Positions 50,458 through 58,704 of a stretch of DNA of 64,000 nt are shown piece by piece (position 1 is the stretch's first letter; every line of letters starts with the position of its first letter). Under the pieces are notes generated by a model. It made no database searches, was not told the DNA's origin, and worked only from the letters and a program-made list of their open reading frames with translations. The position numbers and the translations under genes were made by a program. This DNA is from Alkalihalobacterium chitinilyticum (GTDB lineage Bacteria; Bacillota; Bacilli; Bacillales; Bacillaceae_F), in the NCBI RefSeq assembly GCF_029028005.1, contig NZ_JAOTPO010000001.1, positions 310,001 to 374,000 of the forward strand. The letters run 5' to 3'.

Positions 50458-51606
50458 TTATAAGTCTAATTGTTTAGCAATAATAGTCTTCATTATTTCA
50501 GTTGTACCTGCATAAATAGAGGCGACTGGTATATCGCGGTATCTTCGTGCGATTTCATACTCCTCCATATATCCATACCCTCCGTGTAATTGCAGGCATT
50601 CTGAAGCTACTCTTTTCGCCATTTCACTTATCCACCATTTGGCCATGGACACTTTTTTCGTGATGTCTTCTCCTTCCATATGTCGAACAATTAAATCATC
50701 GAGGAATGTCCTTCCTATCTCAATTTCTGTTGCCATTTCAGCAATCTTAAATTGTGTATTTTGGAATTGGCTTATTGATTTTCCAAAAGCTTTTCTGTTT
50801 TTCACATAATTCATTGTAATTTTTAACATCTCTTCCGCTTCAGTTTGACACTGGATAGCTACAACAAGCCGTTCCTGTTGTAATTTTGTCATTAAATAAT
50901 AGAATCCTTTCCCTTCCTCACCTAATAAATTCGCCACAGGGACCTTTGCATCCTCAAAGATCAATTCAGCTGTATCACCACTGTGCATTCCGATCTTATC
51001 TAGTTTTTTCCCTCGTGAAAATCCAGGTGTATCACGCTCAACTACTAGTAAACTTACTCCTTTATAAGCAGGGTTAGCTTTTGGATCTGTTTTACAGACA
51101 ACAATAATTAAATCAGCATGAAGACCATTTGTTATAAATATTTTTCCGCCATTTAAAATATAATGATCGCCATCTCTTACAGCTGTTGTTCGAATTCCTG
51201 CTAGATCAGACCCTGCACCAGGCTCTGTCATTGCTACCGCTGTAATTAGGTCTCCTGTAATACACCCTGGAAGCCAACGTTGCTTCTGCTCTTCACTACC
51301 GTACGTTGAAAAATATGGGGTTACGATATCATTGTGTAAACAAATTCCACTTGATACTCCTTGCCCTACTTTCTCTAACTCTTCATTCAATATGACAGAA
51401 TACACAAAGTCCGCATTTAAGCCTCCGTAACTTTCATCGATCCAAGGACAAAGAAAACCATTTTCACCCATTTTCTTCCAAAAATGACGAGGTATCTCTC
51501 TGTCCTTCTCCCATTGTTCAAAATGAGGGTAGGCTTCTTTTTCTAAAAATTTTCTTAATGTACTTCTAAAAATACGATGTTCTTCTTGAATATAATTATT
51601 GTTCAT
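50458..51606 (-). CDS. Acyl-CoA dehydrogenase
   Basis: 382 aa, typical length. AMTEPGAGSDLAGI (~128-141), the FAD-binding ITNGLHADLIIVV region, RxxFGKSISQFQNTQ and the C-terminal LQLHGGYGYMEEYEIARRYRD with YAGTTEIMKTIIAK are all present. The Glu of GTTEI is the likely catalytic base. It oxidises an acyl-CoA to the 2-enoyl-CoA and passes electrons to ETF. First gene of the minus block and divergent from a LuxR-type regulator gene. Confidence 0.92.
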   Translation of the reverse strand: MNNNYIQEEHRIFRSTLRKFLEKEAYPHFEQWEKDREIPRHFWKKMGENGFLCPWIDESYGGLNADFVYSVILNEELEKVGQGVSSGICLHNDIVTPYFSTYGSEEQKQRWLPGCITGDLITAVAMTEPGAGSDLAGIRTTAVRDGDHYILNGGKIFITNGLHADLIIVVCKTDPKANPAYKGVSLLVVERDTPGFSRGKKLDKIGMHSGDTAELIFEDAKVPVANLLGEEGKGFYYLMTKLQQERLVVAIQCQTEAEEMLKITMNYVKNRKAFGKSISQFQNTQFKIAEMATEIEIGRTFLDDLIVRHMEGEDITKKVSMAKWWISEMAKRVASECLQLHGGYGYMEEYEIARRYRDIPVASIYAGTTEIMKTIIAKQLDL

Positions 51607-51864
51607 AATTGAAGTCCTCCCTTTTAAAAACTTTATAAATGAATACTAACACTTATTGAATATTCAAAAATCACCCATAAGGATGAATTTAATTCTAATA
51701 TTTAAAATTTAAACAAGATTCAAAAAAATGTAGACAATTCAAAAATCTTTATTATAATAAGGTTTAACCAACCCTTTCTCAAACTAAATATCATTTTACA
51801 TAAAATGCAAAAAATCGGTTTTCAATTTTTAAAGAGAGTTTATATTTTTAGGAGGGGAACTTTT

Positions 51865-52899
51865 TTGCTAAAAACGGAAGATTACGAAAAAATTTTAAAG
51901 TTTGTTTCTATAATCCAGGAAAATCACGAGGAATATTACGAGACCATATTAGAAGCTATAAAAAACGTACTTGGATATAACCACTTATCATTATTTATTA
52001 ATGACAGCTCACTTCAAAGAACAACCACACTATACTTGAATAGCAATGCAATAGAGGCAAACCAGGAGTATCATTATCGAATGGACCTTTTAAATAAAAA
52101 GAAGATCCAAAATAAACACTTACTTTCTATTGAAGACATACTATCCTATACAACTATTCAAAATTGTGAATATAACCTCAAATTTTATAAAAAGAACAAA
52201 AAGTACCACACTGTTTTTATACCTTTGAAATGGGGAGCTAGAGTTATAGGCCTTATCGGTATTCATAAGCCACTTTGCTCTGGCGATTACTCTTCAAACG
52301 AATTGCACATTCTTGAAAGCGCATCCAAATTTATTTCCAGCTCCTTAAAACAACATTTAACATTTAAACAGTTACAATATTCAAATTCAATTTTTGATCA
52401 ATCAATGAGCAAACTTCCTATCGGGGTTTTAGTAGTAGATAAAAACTTCTCGATCATCTATAGTAATGACCTTGCCATAAAGTACTGTTCTAATTTAAAC
52501 CACGCTGACAAAAACAATCCACTCTCCAAAGTAAAAGACGCTGTATTAACAAGGCTAAACACTAAATTCACTGATGAACTCATCTTGACTATCGGGGTTC
52601 TCTCATTTGAAATAAACACTCAAGTAACTTTAGATTTAGAGGAGCCATTCTTTACTATCTATATCCATTCAGAAGCTAAACAAAATGAAGACCCTATTAA
52701 AAAAGCAACGATAGAGTTTGGGCTTTCTAAAAGAGAAACTGAAATTATTGGTCTTATTTCAAAAGGATACAGTAATAACGACATCGCCCAAAAGCTCTTC
52801 TTAAGTATTAATACTGTTAAAACTCACCTAAATAATATCTTTAATAAGTTAGGTGTAAATAACAGGACCTCAGTTATTCACAAAATTTCTGCAAGCTGA
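51865..52899 (+). CDS. GAF/PAS-type LuxR-family regulator
   Basis: 344 aa from a TTG with AGGAGGGG 7 nt upstream. An in-frame ATG at 51805 would include the ribosome binding site and lacks one of its own. The N-terminal part (~5-165) looks GAF-like (KYHTVFIPLKWGARVIGLIGIHKP), the middle (~185-260) PAS-like (LPIGVLVVDKNFSIIYSND). The C-terminus is a LuxR helix-turn-helix (LSKRETEIIGLISKGYS ... TVKTHLNNIFNKLGV, ~280-340). It is divergent from the acyl-CoA dehydrogenase gene, so it probably activates the catabolic block. The signal is unknown. Confidence 0.82.
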   Translation: MLKTEDYEKILKFVSIIQENHEEYYETILEAIKNVLGYNHLSLFINDSSLQRTTTLYLNSNAIEANQEYHYRMDLLNKKKIQNKHLLSIEDILSYTTIQNCEYNLKFYKKNKKYHTVFIPLKWGARVIGLIGIHKPLCSGDYSSNELHILESASKFISSSLKQHLTFKQLQYSNSIFDQSMSKLPIGVLVVDKNFSIIYSNDLAIKYCSNLNHADKNNPLSKVKDAVLTRLNTKFTDELILTIGVLSFEINTQVTLDLEEPFFTIYIHSEAKQNEDPIKKATIEFGLSKRETEIIGLISKGYSNNDIAQKLFLSINTVKTHLNNIFNKLGVNNRTSVIHKISAS

Positions 52900-52975
52900 T
52901 TCGTAAGAGTTAAAAATCACTATATCCCGGTTAGTTATCCTTCTTCTAACTCATATAAGATACCCTAAACCTAAT

Positions 52976-53013
52976 AAAAAAAGTCAGGTTGACTTAGTGT
53001 CAGCCCTGACTTT
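52976..53013 (-). terminator. Terminator of the GNAT/nitrilase operon
   Basis: AAAGTCAGG / CCTGACTTT stem, T7 on the minus strand, just after the last stop. Confidence 0.82.
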
Positions 53014-53028
53014 CTATAGCGCTATTAT

Positions 53029-53700
53029 TTATAATGGTAAAAGCTGAATTGTTTCTTTTCCTTTTAACGCCTCAATCATAGTTAACCATTCTTGAGGTTT
53101 GTTAGAAAGAACTGAATAATAAGTCGTTAAGAAATTGACGACTAACTCAGCTTCTACTTTAGTCGAGTCGTCATTAAAAGGCATGAAACCTAAGTCTAGT
53201 CCACTCACTGCTTCGCCGTCGTTTTTCCAAGAAGGATGTACATAATTAAAATCAAGTCGTTGATATCCTAAATGCGAAAGTACTTCTCTTCGAACAAGCG
53301 GGTCCATTGACTTTACCTTTAAAGTGCTGGAATGATCGACAACATTCGGGTTATAAATTTCTGCAAACATACCGTACAGTTCTTTGCCGTTCTCATTGGC
53401 TAACTGTTTTAAGTCTTTTAAACGGCTGTTAGCAAGGAACGGTCCAATCCCACGCCCGTCTTGACCGATAATTGTAAAGTCGGTCATGGCGATATTCCAA
53501 TCTACATAGTATCGGTATTCAGTTGCACCAACTACTTGTTCTCCGTCAACTGCTACAAATACTCGAATGTCTGGATCTTTTAAAGGTTCTTCCCAAAGTT
53601 CAAATTCAAGGACTTCTTCTGGAGGAAATACTTCTTGCATTAAATCATGCATTTTTTTAAACAAAGGATCTTCAATACTAGTTATTCTAATGTAATCCAA
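53029..53700 (-). CDS. GNAT-family acetyltransferase-like protein
   Basis: 223 aa. A GNAT-like core is suggested by VFVAVDGEQVVGATEYRY, TDFTIIGQDGRGIGPFLANSRLKDL (the Q/RxxGxG/A-type acetyl-CoA loop appears as GRGIGP). The C-terminal ~90 residues are an added region without a clear match. It starts at TTG behind AGAAGTG. It is last after a nitrilase and another GNAT gene, all on one strand. Acceptor substrate unknown. Confidence 0.65.
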   Translation of the reverse strand: MDYIRITSIEDPLFKKMHDLMQEVFPPEEVLEFELWEEPLKDPDIRVFVAVDGEQVVGATEYRYYVDWNIAMTDFTIIGQDGRGIGPFLANSRLKDLKQLANENGKELYGMFAEIYNPNVVDHSSTLKVKSMDPLVRREVLSHLGYQRLDFNYVHPSWKNDGEAVSGLDLGFMPFNDDSTKVEAELVVNFLTTYYSVLSNKPQEWLTMIEALKGKETIQLLPL

Positions 53701-53769
53701 CTATATCACTTCTTTCATTGTAATCATGTTGATTGTAATCGATACGATCTTTAACAATTCTTAGAGGAT

Positions 53770-54435
53770 TTATTTAAAAGGGTTTTTCCATTCCATTAAA
53801 ACTCCATAGTTGCACGACTCTTCATCATCTAAGTAGTTTTCTACAATATGAATCGGTTTTCGGCCGCACCTTAGGAGAAAGGAAATTACAGGATCTTTCA
53901 TGCTTCCCTTTGTTACCGCATTTACATATTGATCAGGAGTCATTTCTTCTGCAACTTTATGATACCCAGGCATTCGTCCCCCGCCTAATAAACGATCTAA
54001 ACCTTGTTGAATGACAACGTGATACATCGATTGCATCATCACTTTACCAAGGCCGAGTTTGCGGTATTTCGGACGGACACTGATATCGACAATATAAAGC
54101 GTATTTCCTTTGGTGTTATGATTTCGGATATACCCGTTGTCCGTTATTTCTTCCCATGTATGATCAGCATCCGTGAGATCAAAGTCGACGCATAACCCTG
54201 TTAAAGAGCCGGCTAGCTCACCGTCAACTTCAACACATAGGGCTCCTGCTTGAAACAAATCTACATGGTTTGTCAGTTGTTCCTTATCCCACCATAACTC
54301 AGATGGAAAAGGTGGAGGAAAACATTCTTTTTGGATTTGAATAAGATCATCAAAGTCGTTCTTTGTGTAGTTCCGAATGACAGTAGGAACTGTCTGGTCT
54401 TGATCATACGCATAGAATTCACTTCGATATAACAT
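53770..54435 (-). CDS. GNAT acetyltransferase, YhcX N-domain-like
   Basis: 221 aa. VRPKYRKLGLGKVMMQSMYHV (~117-137, split) is the acetyl-CoA-binding motif A (R-x-x-G-x-G/A). The GGGRMPGYHKVAEEMTPDQYV segment and CRNYGV-like end resemble the GNAT half of the fused GNAT-nitrilase protein YhcX. The nitrilase gene lies 4 nt upstream, so the two appear as a split version of that fusion. The substrate is not known. Confidence 0.78.
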   Translation of the reverse strand: MLYRSEFYAYDQDQTVPTVIRNYTKNDFDDLIQIQKECFPPPFPSELWWDKEQLTNHVDLFQAGALCVEVDGELAGSLTGLCVDFDLTDADHTWEEITDNGYIRNHNTKGNTLYIVDISVRPKYRKLGLGKVMMQSMYHVVIQQGLDRLLGGGRMPGYHKVAEEMTPDQYVNAVTKGSMKDPVISFLLRCGRKPIHIVENYLDDEESCNYGVLMEWKNPFK

Positions 54436-54439
54436 GTTA

Positions 54440-55318
54440 TTAGTATCCTTTCATGTTCATTTTTTCCCAGTCTGGATACAAGTCGGATCGGCGGTCTCTC
54501 CAAGTCGTAACAGACCCTCTTTCACGCACTTCATATAATAGCGACAGATCTAAATCCGCTGTTACGATCATATCATTATTCAATTCCCCTTCGACCATAA
54601 TTCCTCGCGGCGGAAACGGTACATCATTCGGAGTAATAACAGCTGCTTGCCCAAAGTTCGCTCGCATAAAGTCAACCGTCGGAAGCGAACCAACCGTACC
54701 CGTTACGACTACATACACTTGATTTTCAATCGCTCGTGCATGACTCGTGTAACGAACGCGATGGAAGCCATGGCGATCATCTGTACATGATGGACAAAAG
54801 ATGACATCTGCCCCTTTCGCTTTTACCATTCGAACAACTTCAGGAAACTCGATATCGTAACATGTTAGGATCGCTATTCTACCTTTATCCGTATCAAAAA
54901 CTTTCACTTCATCTCCAGCAGACATATTCCATTCATTCACTTCTGTTGGTGTAATATGAAGTTTTGCCTGTTGTTCAATTCTTCCATCTGGATAAAAAAG
55001 ATGTGCGACATTGTATAAACGATCGTCGATACGAATAACATGTGTTCCACCAATAATATGAACGTTCATTTTTTGTGCAAATGACGAAAAAAGAGTTTGG
55101 TATTGCTCTGTAAATCCTGGTAACTCATTTATAGTTAACGAAGTTCCTTGCTCACTTCCGATAGATAATAGCTGTGTCGTAAAAAATTCTGGAAACAGTA
55201 CAAACTCCGATCCAAATTCGGCTGCTGTTTTTAAGTAGTGCTCACTTTGTTTTGCGAACTCCTCAAAAGACTTAATCGTTTGCAACTGATACTGTACGGC
55301 TGAAACACGTAATTTCAT
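54440..55318 (-). CDS. Carbon-nitrogen hydrolase (nitrilase superfamily)
   Basis: 292 aa from the ATG with AAGGAGG 8 nt upstream. The Glu-Lys-Cys triad is visible: Glu in FVLFPEFF (~45), Lys in QAKLHITP (~140), and Cys in ILTCYDIEFPEV (~175), with RAIENQVYVV downstream. It hydrolyses amide-type C-N bonds; in YhcX-type proteins it is fused to a GNAT domain, here encoded next to it. It is the first gene of the three-gene operon. Confidence 0.9.
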   Translation of the reverse strand: MKLRVSAVQYQLQTIKSFEEFAKQSEHYLKTAAEFGSEFVLFPEFFTTQLLSIGSEQGTSLTINELPGFTEQYQTLFSSFAQKMNVHIIGGTHVIRIDDRLYNVAHLFYPDGRIEQQAKLHITPTEVNEWNMSAGDEVKVFDTDKGRIAILTCYDIEFPEVVRMVKAKGADVIFCPSCTDDRHGFHRVRYTSHARAIENQVYVVVTGTVGSLPTVDFMRANFGQAAVITPNDVPFPPRGIMVEGELNNDMIVTADLDLSLLYEVRERGSVTTWRDRRSDLYPDWEKMNMKGY

Positions 55319-55439
55319 AAACACATCCTCCTTCTCAACTACTTTTCCTTAGTTGATTATCTTTCAGAAAATCAACTTTAACAAGTAGGGACTTTTTAGT
55401 AAGGAGGTTACTTTTTGGGTACCTATTGATATATAAGGG

Positions 55440-55808
55440 TTAGTTCTCCTTTTTTAAGTCTTCTATACGTTTTTTTCCCCATTCATACATTAAGTCAATA
55501 ATGGGCAATAACGATCTCCCAAGTGGTGTTAACGAATATTGTACCCTTGGAGGCACTTCAGGAAACACTTCCCTATGTACAATTCCATCTTCAATTAATT
55601 CTTTTAATTGACTCGATAACATTTTATGAGTAATTTTAGGAAGTAACTTTTGAAGTTCACTGAAACGATACGAGTTCTCTTGCGCTAAATACCATATAAT
55701 AACAATCTTCCACTTTCCACTTATGACCGACAGAGTTAATTCTTTTTCACAATTAAACTCTCTCTTTTCAATCTTTTCTTTAATTTCTTTCCTTAAAGTA
55801 TCTGCCAT
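55440..55808 (-). CDS. HxlR-family winged-helix regulator
   Basis: 122 aa. CEKELTLSVISGKWKIVIIWYLA (~20-42, split) is the family signature with the leading Cys and GKW; RFSELQKLLPKITHKMLSSQLKEL is the recognition region; EVPPRVQYSLTPLGRSL is the wing. HxlR proteins often respond to aldehyde, disulfide or other thiol stress through the Cys. Its target is not obvious; the neighbours on both sides are on the same strand but have their own signals. Confidence 0.9.
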   Translation of the reverse strand: MADTLRKEIKEKIEKREFNCEKELTLSVISGKWKIVIIWYLAQENSYRFSELQKLLPKITHKMLSSQLKELIEDGIVHREVFPEVPPRVQYSLTPLGRSLLPIIDLMYEWGKKRIEDLKKEN

Positions 55809-55889
55809 TGAACTACCTCATATTTCTATAAATTGTTTCTTCCCCGAAAAACCTTGCTTATTATAGTAAGTACTATCTATGAATTTGAC

Positions 55890-56708
55890 TCACTCTAAAT
55901 GTAGAACTGTCAAAGCATGTTGAACCTCATCTTTTGTGCTAGGTGTCCTCCATTGGTTTGCATATCCTAAACTACTGCAAATAAATTCCGTTTCACTACT
56001 GTGCACTGTTTTACGAAAATGCACATGACCACATAACGCATATTGTACTTTTTCACTCTTAATTAATTGTTCATAATCCTTACTGCCAAGGTACGCATTA
56101 AAATAATCCCAAATCCGGTGTGGAGTTGGCACAGTAAACTTTTCGTGAGATACAACATGGGAACAAAAAATAACTTTTTCATGTCGGTGTTCCCTCAGTT
56201 GTTCTTTAAATTTTTTCATAAAGAGTTCATGCACTTCTAATGAGTTGACAGCCCAATCTGTATATTCTTTGTCTTGCCACGTACTTCCTTTCATTTTCAT
56301 CTGATTAAATTCTGCAAAGGTATATTTGCTTTTACTTCCAAAACTGAAATCATACCATCCTATATCACCTAGTAATGTCCAATTATTCCCTAAATCTTGA
56401 GATCCATTAGCTAAATTTCTAGGGTGCCTTTTTAATTCATTATAAATCTCCCACGTGTTCTTGTTAGGATGTTGGATATTCCAAAGGTCGTGGTTTCCTG
56501 CTACAAAGTAACACGGGATGTTTCGTTCGTGTTCGATTTGCTCAACTGCAGCCAGAGTCCTCCTGTAGTCATTTGAAACATCCCCGCCTATACAGAGTGC
56601 GTCAAGCTTTTGTTCTTTCGTTTGCTCTAATAAAACCTCTAGTATGTCCGTTCTTCGTCTTTTTTCATTAATGTCCAGGTGCAGGTCAGCAATAAACCCT
56701 AATTTCAC
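55890..56708 (-). CDS. Calcineurin-like metallophosphoesterase
   Basis: 272 aa from a GTG with AAGGTG upstream, giving the canonical start KLGFIADLHLDIN. Dimetal motifs are all visible: DxH (ADLHLD), GGDVSN, AGNHDLWN, HVVSH and CGHVH. It hydrolyses a phosphomonoester or diester; the substrate is unknown. An upstream in-frame ATG would add a hydrophobic stretch but has no ribosome binding site. Confidence 0.85.
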   Translation of the reverse strand: MKLGFIADLHLDINEKRRRTDILEVLLEQTKEQKLDALCIGGDVSNDYRRTLAAVEQIEHERNIPCYFVAGNHDLWNIQHPNKNTWEIYNELKRHPRNLANGSQDLGNNWTLLGDIGWYDFSFGSKSKYTFAEFNQMKMKGSTWQDKEYTDWAVNSLEVHELFMKKFKEQLREHRHEKVIFCSHVVSHEKFTVPTPHRIWDYFNAYLGSKDYEQLIKSEKVQYALCGHVHFRKTVHSSETEFICSSLGYANQWRTPSTKDEVQHALTVLHLE

Positions 56709-56823
56709 ACCATCACCTTCTTTTTTGCAAATGAAAATTAGTATCTTAAAGTATAGCAAATTTATAACCAATGGACATCATATTACACCTTGAACATAAC
56801 TACTAGCGATCATTATGAGCGAA

Positions 56824-56851
56824 CAAAAAAAGAGAAGAGTGTCCTCTTCCC
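56824..56851 (-). terminator. Terminator of the second acyl-CoA ligase gene
   Basis: GGGAAGAG / CTCTTCTC with a 4-nt loop and T7 on the minus strand. Confidence 0.82.
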
Positions 56852-56892
56852 TTGCAGTTGCAATACCTAATTAAGTTTTTCTTTTCTACTAA

Positions 56893-58425
56893 TTAATTTA
56901 CAAGGTCACCAGTGTACTGCTCTCGCAATTTAAACTTTTGAATTTTCCCAGATGCATTTCTCGGTAATTGATCGGTAAATAAAAACTTCTTCGGCACTTT
57001 ATACCCTGCTAATCGCTCTCGACAGAAAGCTCTCAGCTCGACTTCTTCTAATTGTTCACCTTCTTTAACAACGATAACAGCCGTTACAAGTTCTCCCCAC
57101 TTCGGATCAGGTGTACCAATGACAGCGCTTTCAATGATGAGTGGATGTTCATCTAGAGCATACTCAACTTCCACAGAGTACACATTTTCACCACCGGAAA
57201 TAACCATATCCTTTTTACGATCAACGAGTGAAATATAACCATCCTCATCAACGGAAGCTAAATCGCCTGTATAAAGCCAGCCATCACGTAACGTATTTGC
57301 GGTTTCTTCTGGTTTCTTATAGTATTCTTTCATGATTGCTTCTCCACGCAAAATCAATTCTCCTACTTCACCTACTGCTACTTGTTCACCACTATCATTG
57401 ACTACTTCTACTTCTGTAAATAGAGAGGGCCATTTTCCAGACTTACCGATCTTTGTCTTGTGGTCTTCAGGAGATAAGTAAATACCCGTTGGTCCTCCTT
57501 CTGTTAAGCCACAAAGATTATAAAACTGATCTGTCTTAAATAAATCTATACTTTTCTTGACTAATTCTGGTGACATTGGAGCCGCTCCATACCCACAACG
57601 GGTAATCGACGAAAGGTCAAGCTGGTCTGCATTTGGAACTTGAGTGAAGAAGTTATACATTGTTGGAACTCCAAAGAATAAAGTAATGCCATGCTTTTCT
57701 ATTGTTTTTAGTGTTTCTACCGGATGAAAATCTTGTTCTATCACATTTGTTGCACCTAGGAACAAACCAGGTATGAGAAATAAGCAAAGCTGTGCACAAT
57801 GAAATAACGGGGCTACATGCAATAATTTGTCATCACTCTGAAGTCCTAATAAACCCGTCGTTCCAAAGGCAACTTTAAATACTCGCTGATGATCGAATAA
57901 TGCGCCTTTCGGTTGACCCGTTGTACCTGATGTGTACAGGATGTGAAGATCATCCGTTCCTACTACTTCTACATCCGGATCCGCCGTACTTTCAGACAAC
58001 ACGTTTTCATAACTTCTATTTTCTGGTGAAGCTGCTCTTGGTGTAACAATCACATCCCGAATAGCAACAATACCTTCACGTGCTTCATTGATTAATCCTT
58101 CTAACTCTTGTTCACAAATAACCATTACACTGTCTGATTGCTTTAATATATAATTTACTTCTCTTGCAACAAGTCTAAAATTAATAGGGACAATTACCGC
58201 CCCAAGTTTAGCAGCAGCAAAATAACTAATCGCAAAATAATCCGAGTTCTTCATCATGAGAGCGATCTTTTCTCCCTTTTTCAACCCAATACTCGCTAAA
58301 CCATTCGCAAAACGATTGACAGTTTCATTAAACTGTTTATACGTATGCTCCCTTCCTTGAAACGTAATAGCCACCTTATCAGGATGACGACGAGCATTTA
58401 AAGCCAAATTACTTGTAATATTCAA
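56893..58425 (-). CDS. Long-chain acyl-CoA ligase-like AMP-binding enzyme
   Basis: 510 aa from a TTG with GGGAGG 8 nt upstream (longer reading to 58518 adds a hydrophobic N-terminus without a ribosome binding site). YTSGTTGQPKGALFD (~160-174), GYGAAPMS, WLYTGDLASVDEDGY, DRKKDMVISGGENVYSVEVE and PRNASGKIQK are intact ANL motifs. Similar in organisation to the ligase near 49 kb, but it stands alone with its own terminator. Substrate probably a fatty or other carboxylic acid. Confidence 0.88.
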   Translation of the reverse strand: MNITSNLALNARRHPDKVAITFQGREHTYKQFNETVNRFANGLASIGLKKGEKIALMMKNSDYFAISYFAAAKLGAVIVPINFRLVAREVNYILKQSDSVMVICEQELEGLINEAREGIVAIRDVIVTPRAASPENRSYENVLSESTADPDVEVVGTDDLHILYTSGTTGQPKGALFDHQRVFKVAFGTTGLLGLQSDDKLLHVAPLFHCAQLCLFLIPGLFLGATNVIEQDFHPVETLKTIEKHGITLFFGVPTMYNFFTQVPNADQLDLSSITRCGYGAAPMSPELVKKSIDLFKTDQFYNLCGLTEGGPTGIYLSPEDHKTKIGKSGKWPSLFTEVEVVNDSGEQVAVGEVGELILRGEAIMKEYYKKPEETANTLRDGWLYTGDLASVDEDGYISLVDRKKDMVISGGENVYSVEVEYALDEHPLIIESAVIGTPDPKWGELVTAVIVVKEGEQLEEVELRAFCRERLAGYKVPKKFLFTDQLPRNASGKIQKFKLREQYTGDLVN

Positions 58426-58664
58426 CCAAACTACCTCCCTATGAATGAAATAAAACAAACTTAAAATTAGCCAATATACCTGCTCTAGCTGCCTACAATA
58501 CTCATATTTATATTGCAAATTTCATACCAAAAAAAGAGAACTTGTTTTTTTATGCTTTACTTATGACTTTTACTAAAAAAGCAACATTGCTCGTAGGAAT
58601 TTCAGACACTATTTAACTTCTAATTGTTTGGATTTAATACAAGCTCTTAGTATTAGTCTTTATT

Positions 58665-58694
58665 GAAAAAAGACGCCTACTTCCGTAGGCGCCT
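58665..58694 (-). terminator. Terminator of the asparagine synthetase gene
   Basis: AGGCGCCTAC / GTAGGCGTCT (one mismatch), 4-nt loop, T6 on the minus strand. Confidence 0.85.
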
Positions 58695-58704
58695 CTATCG
58701 ACTT

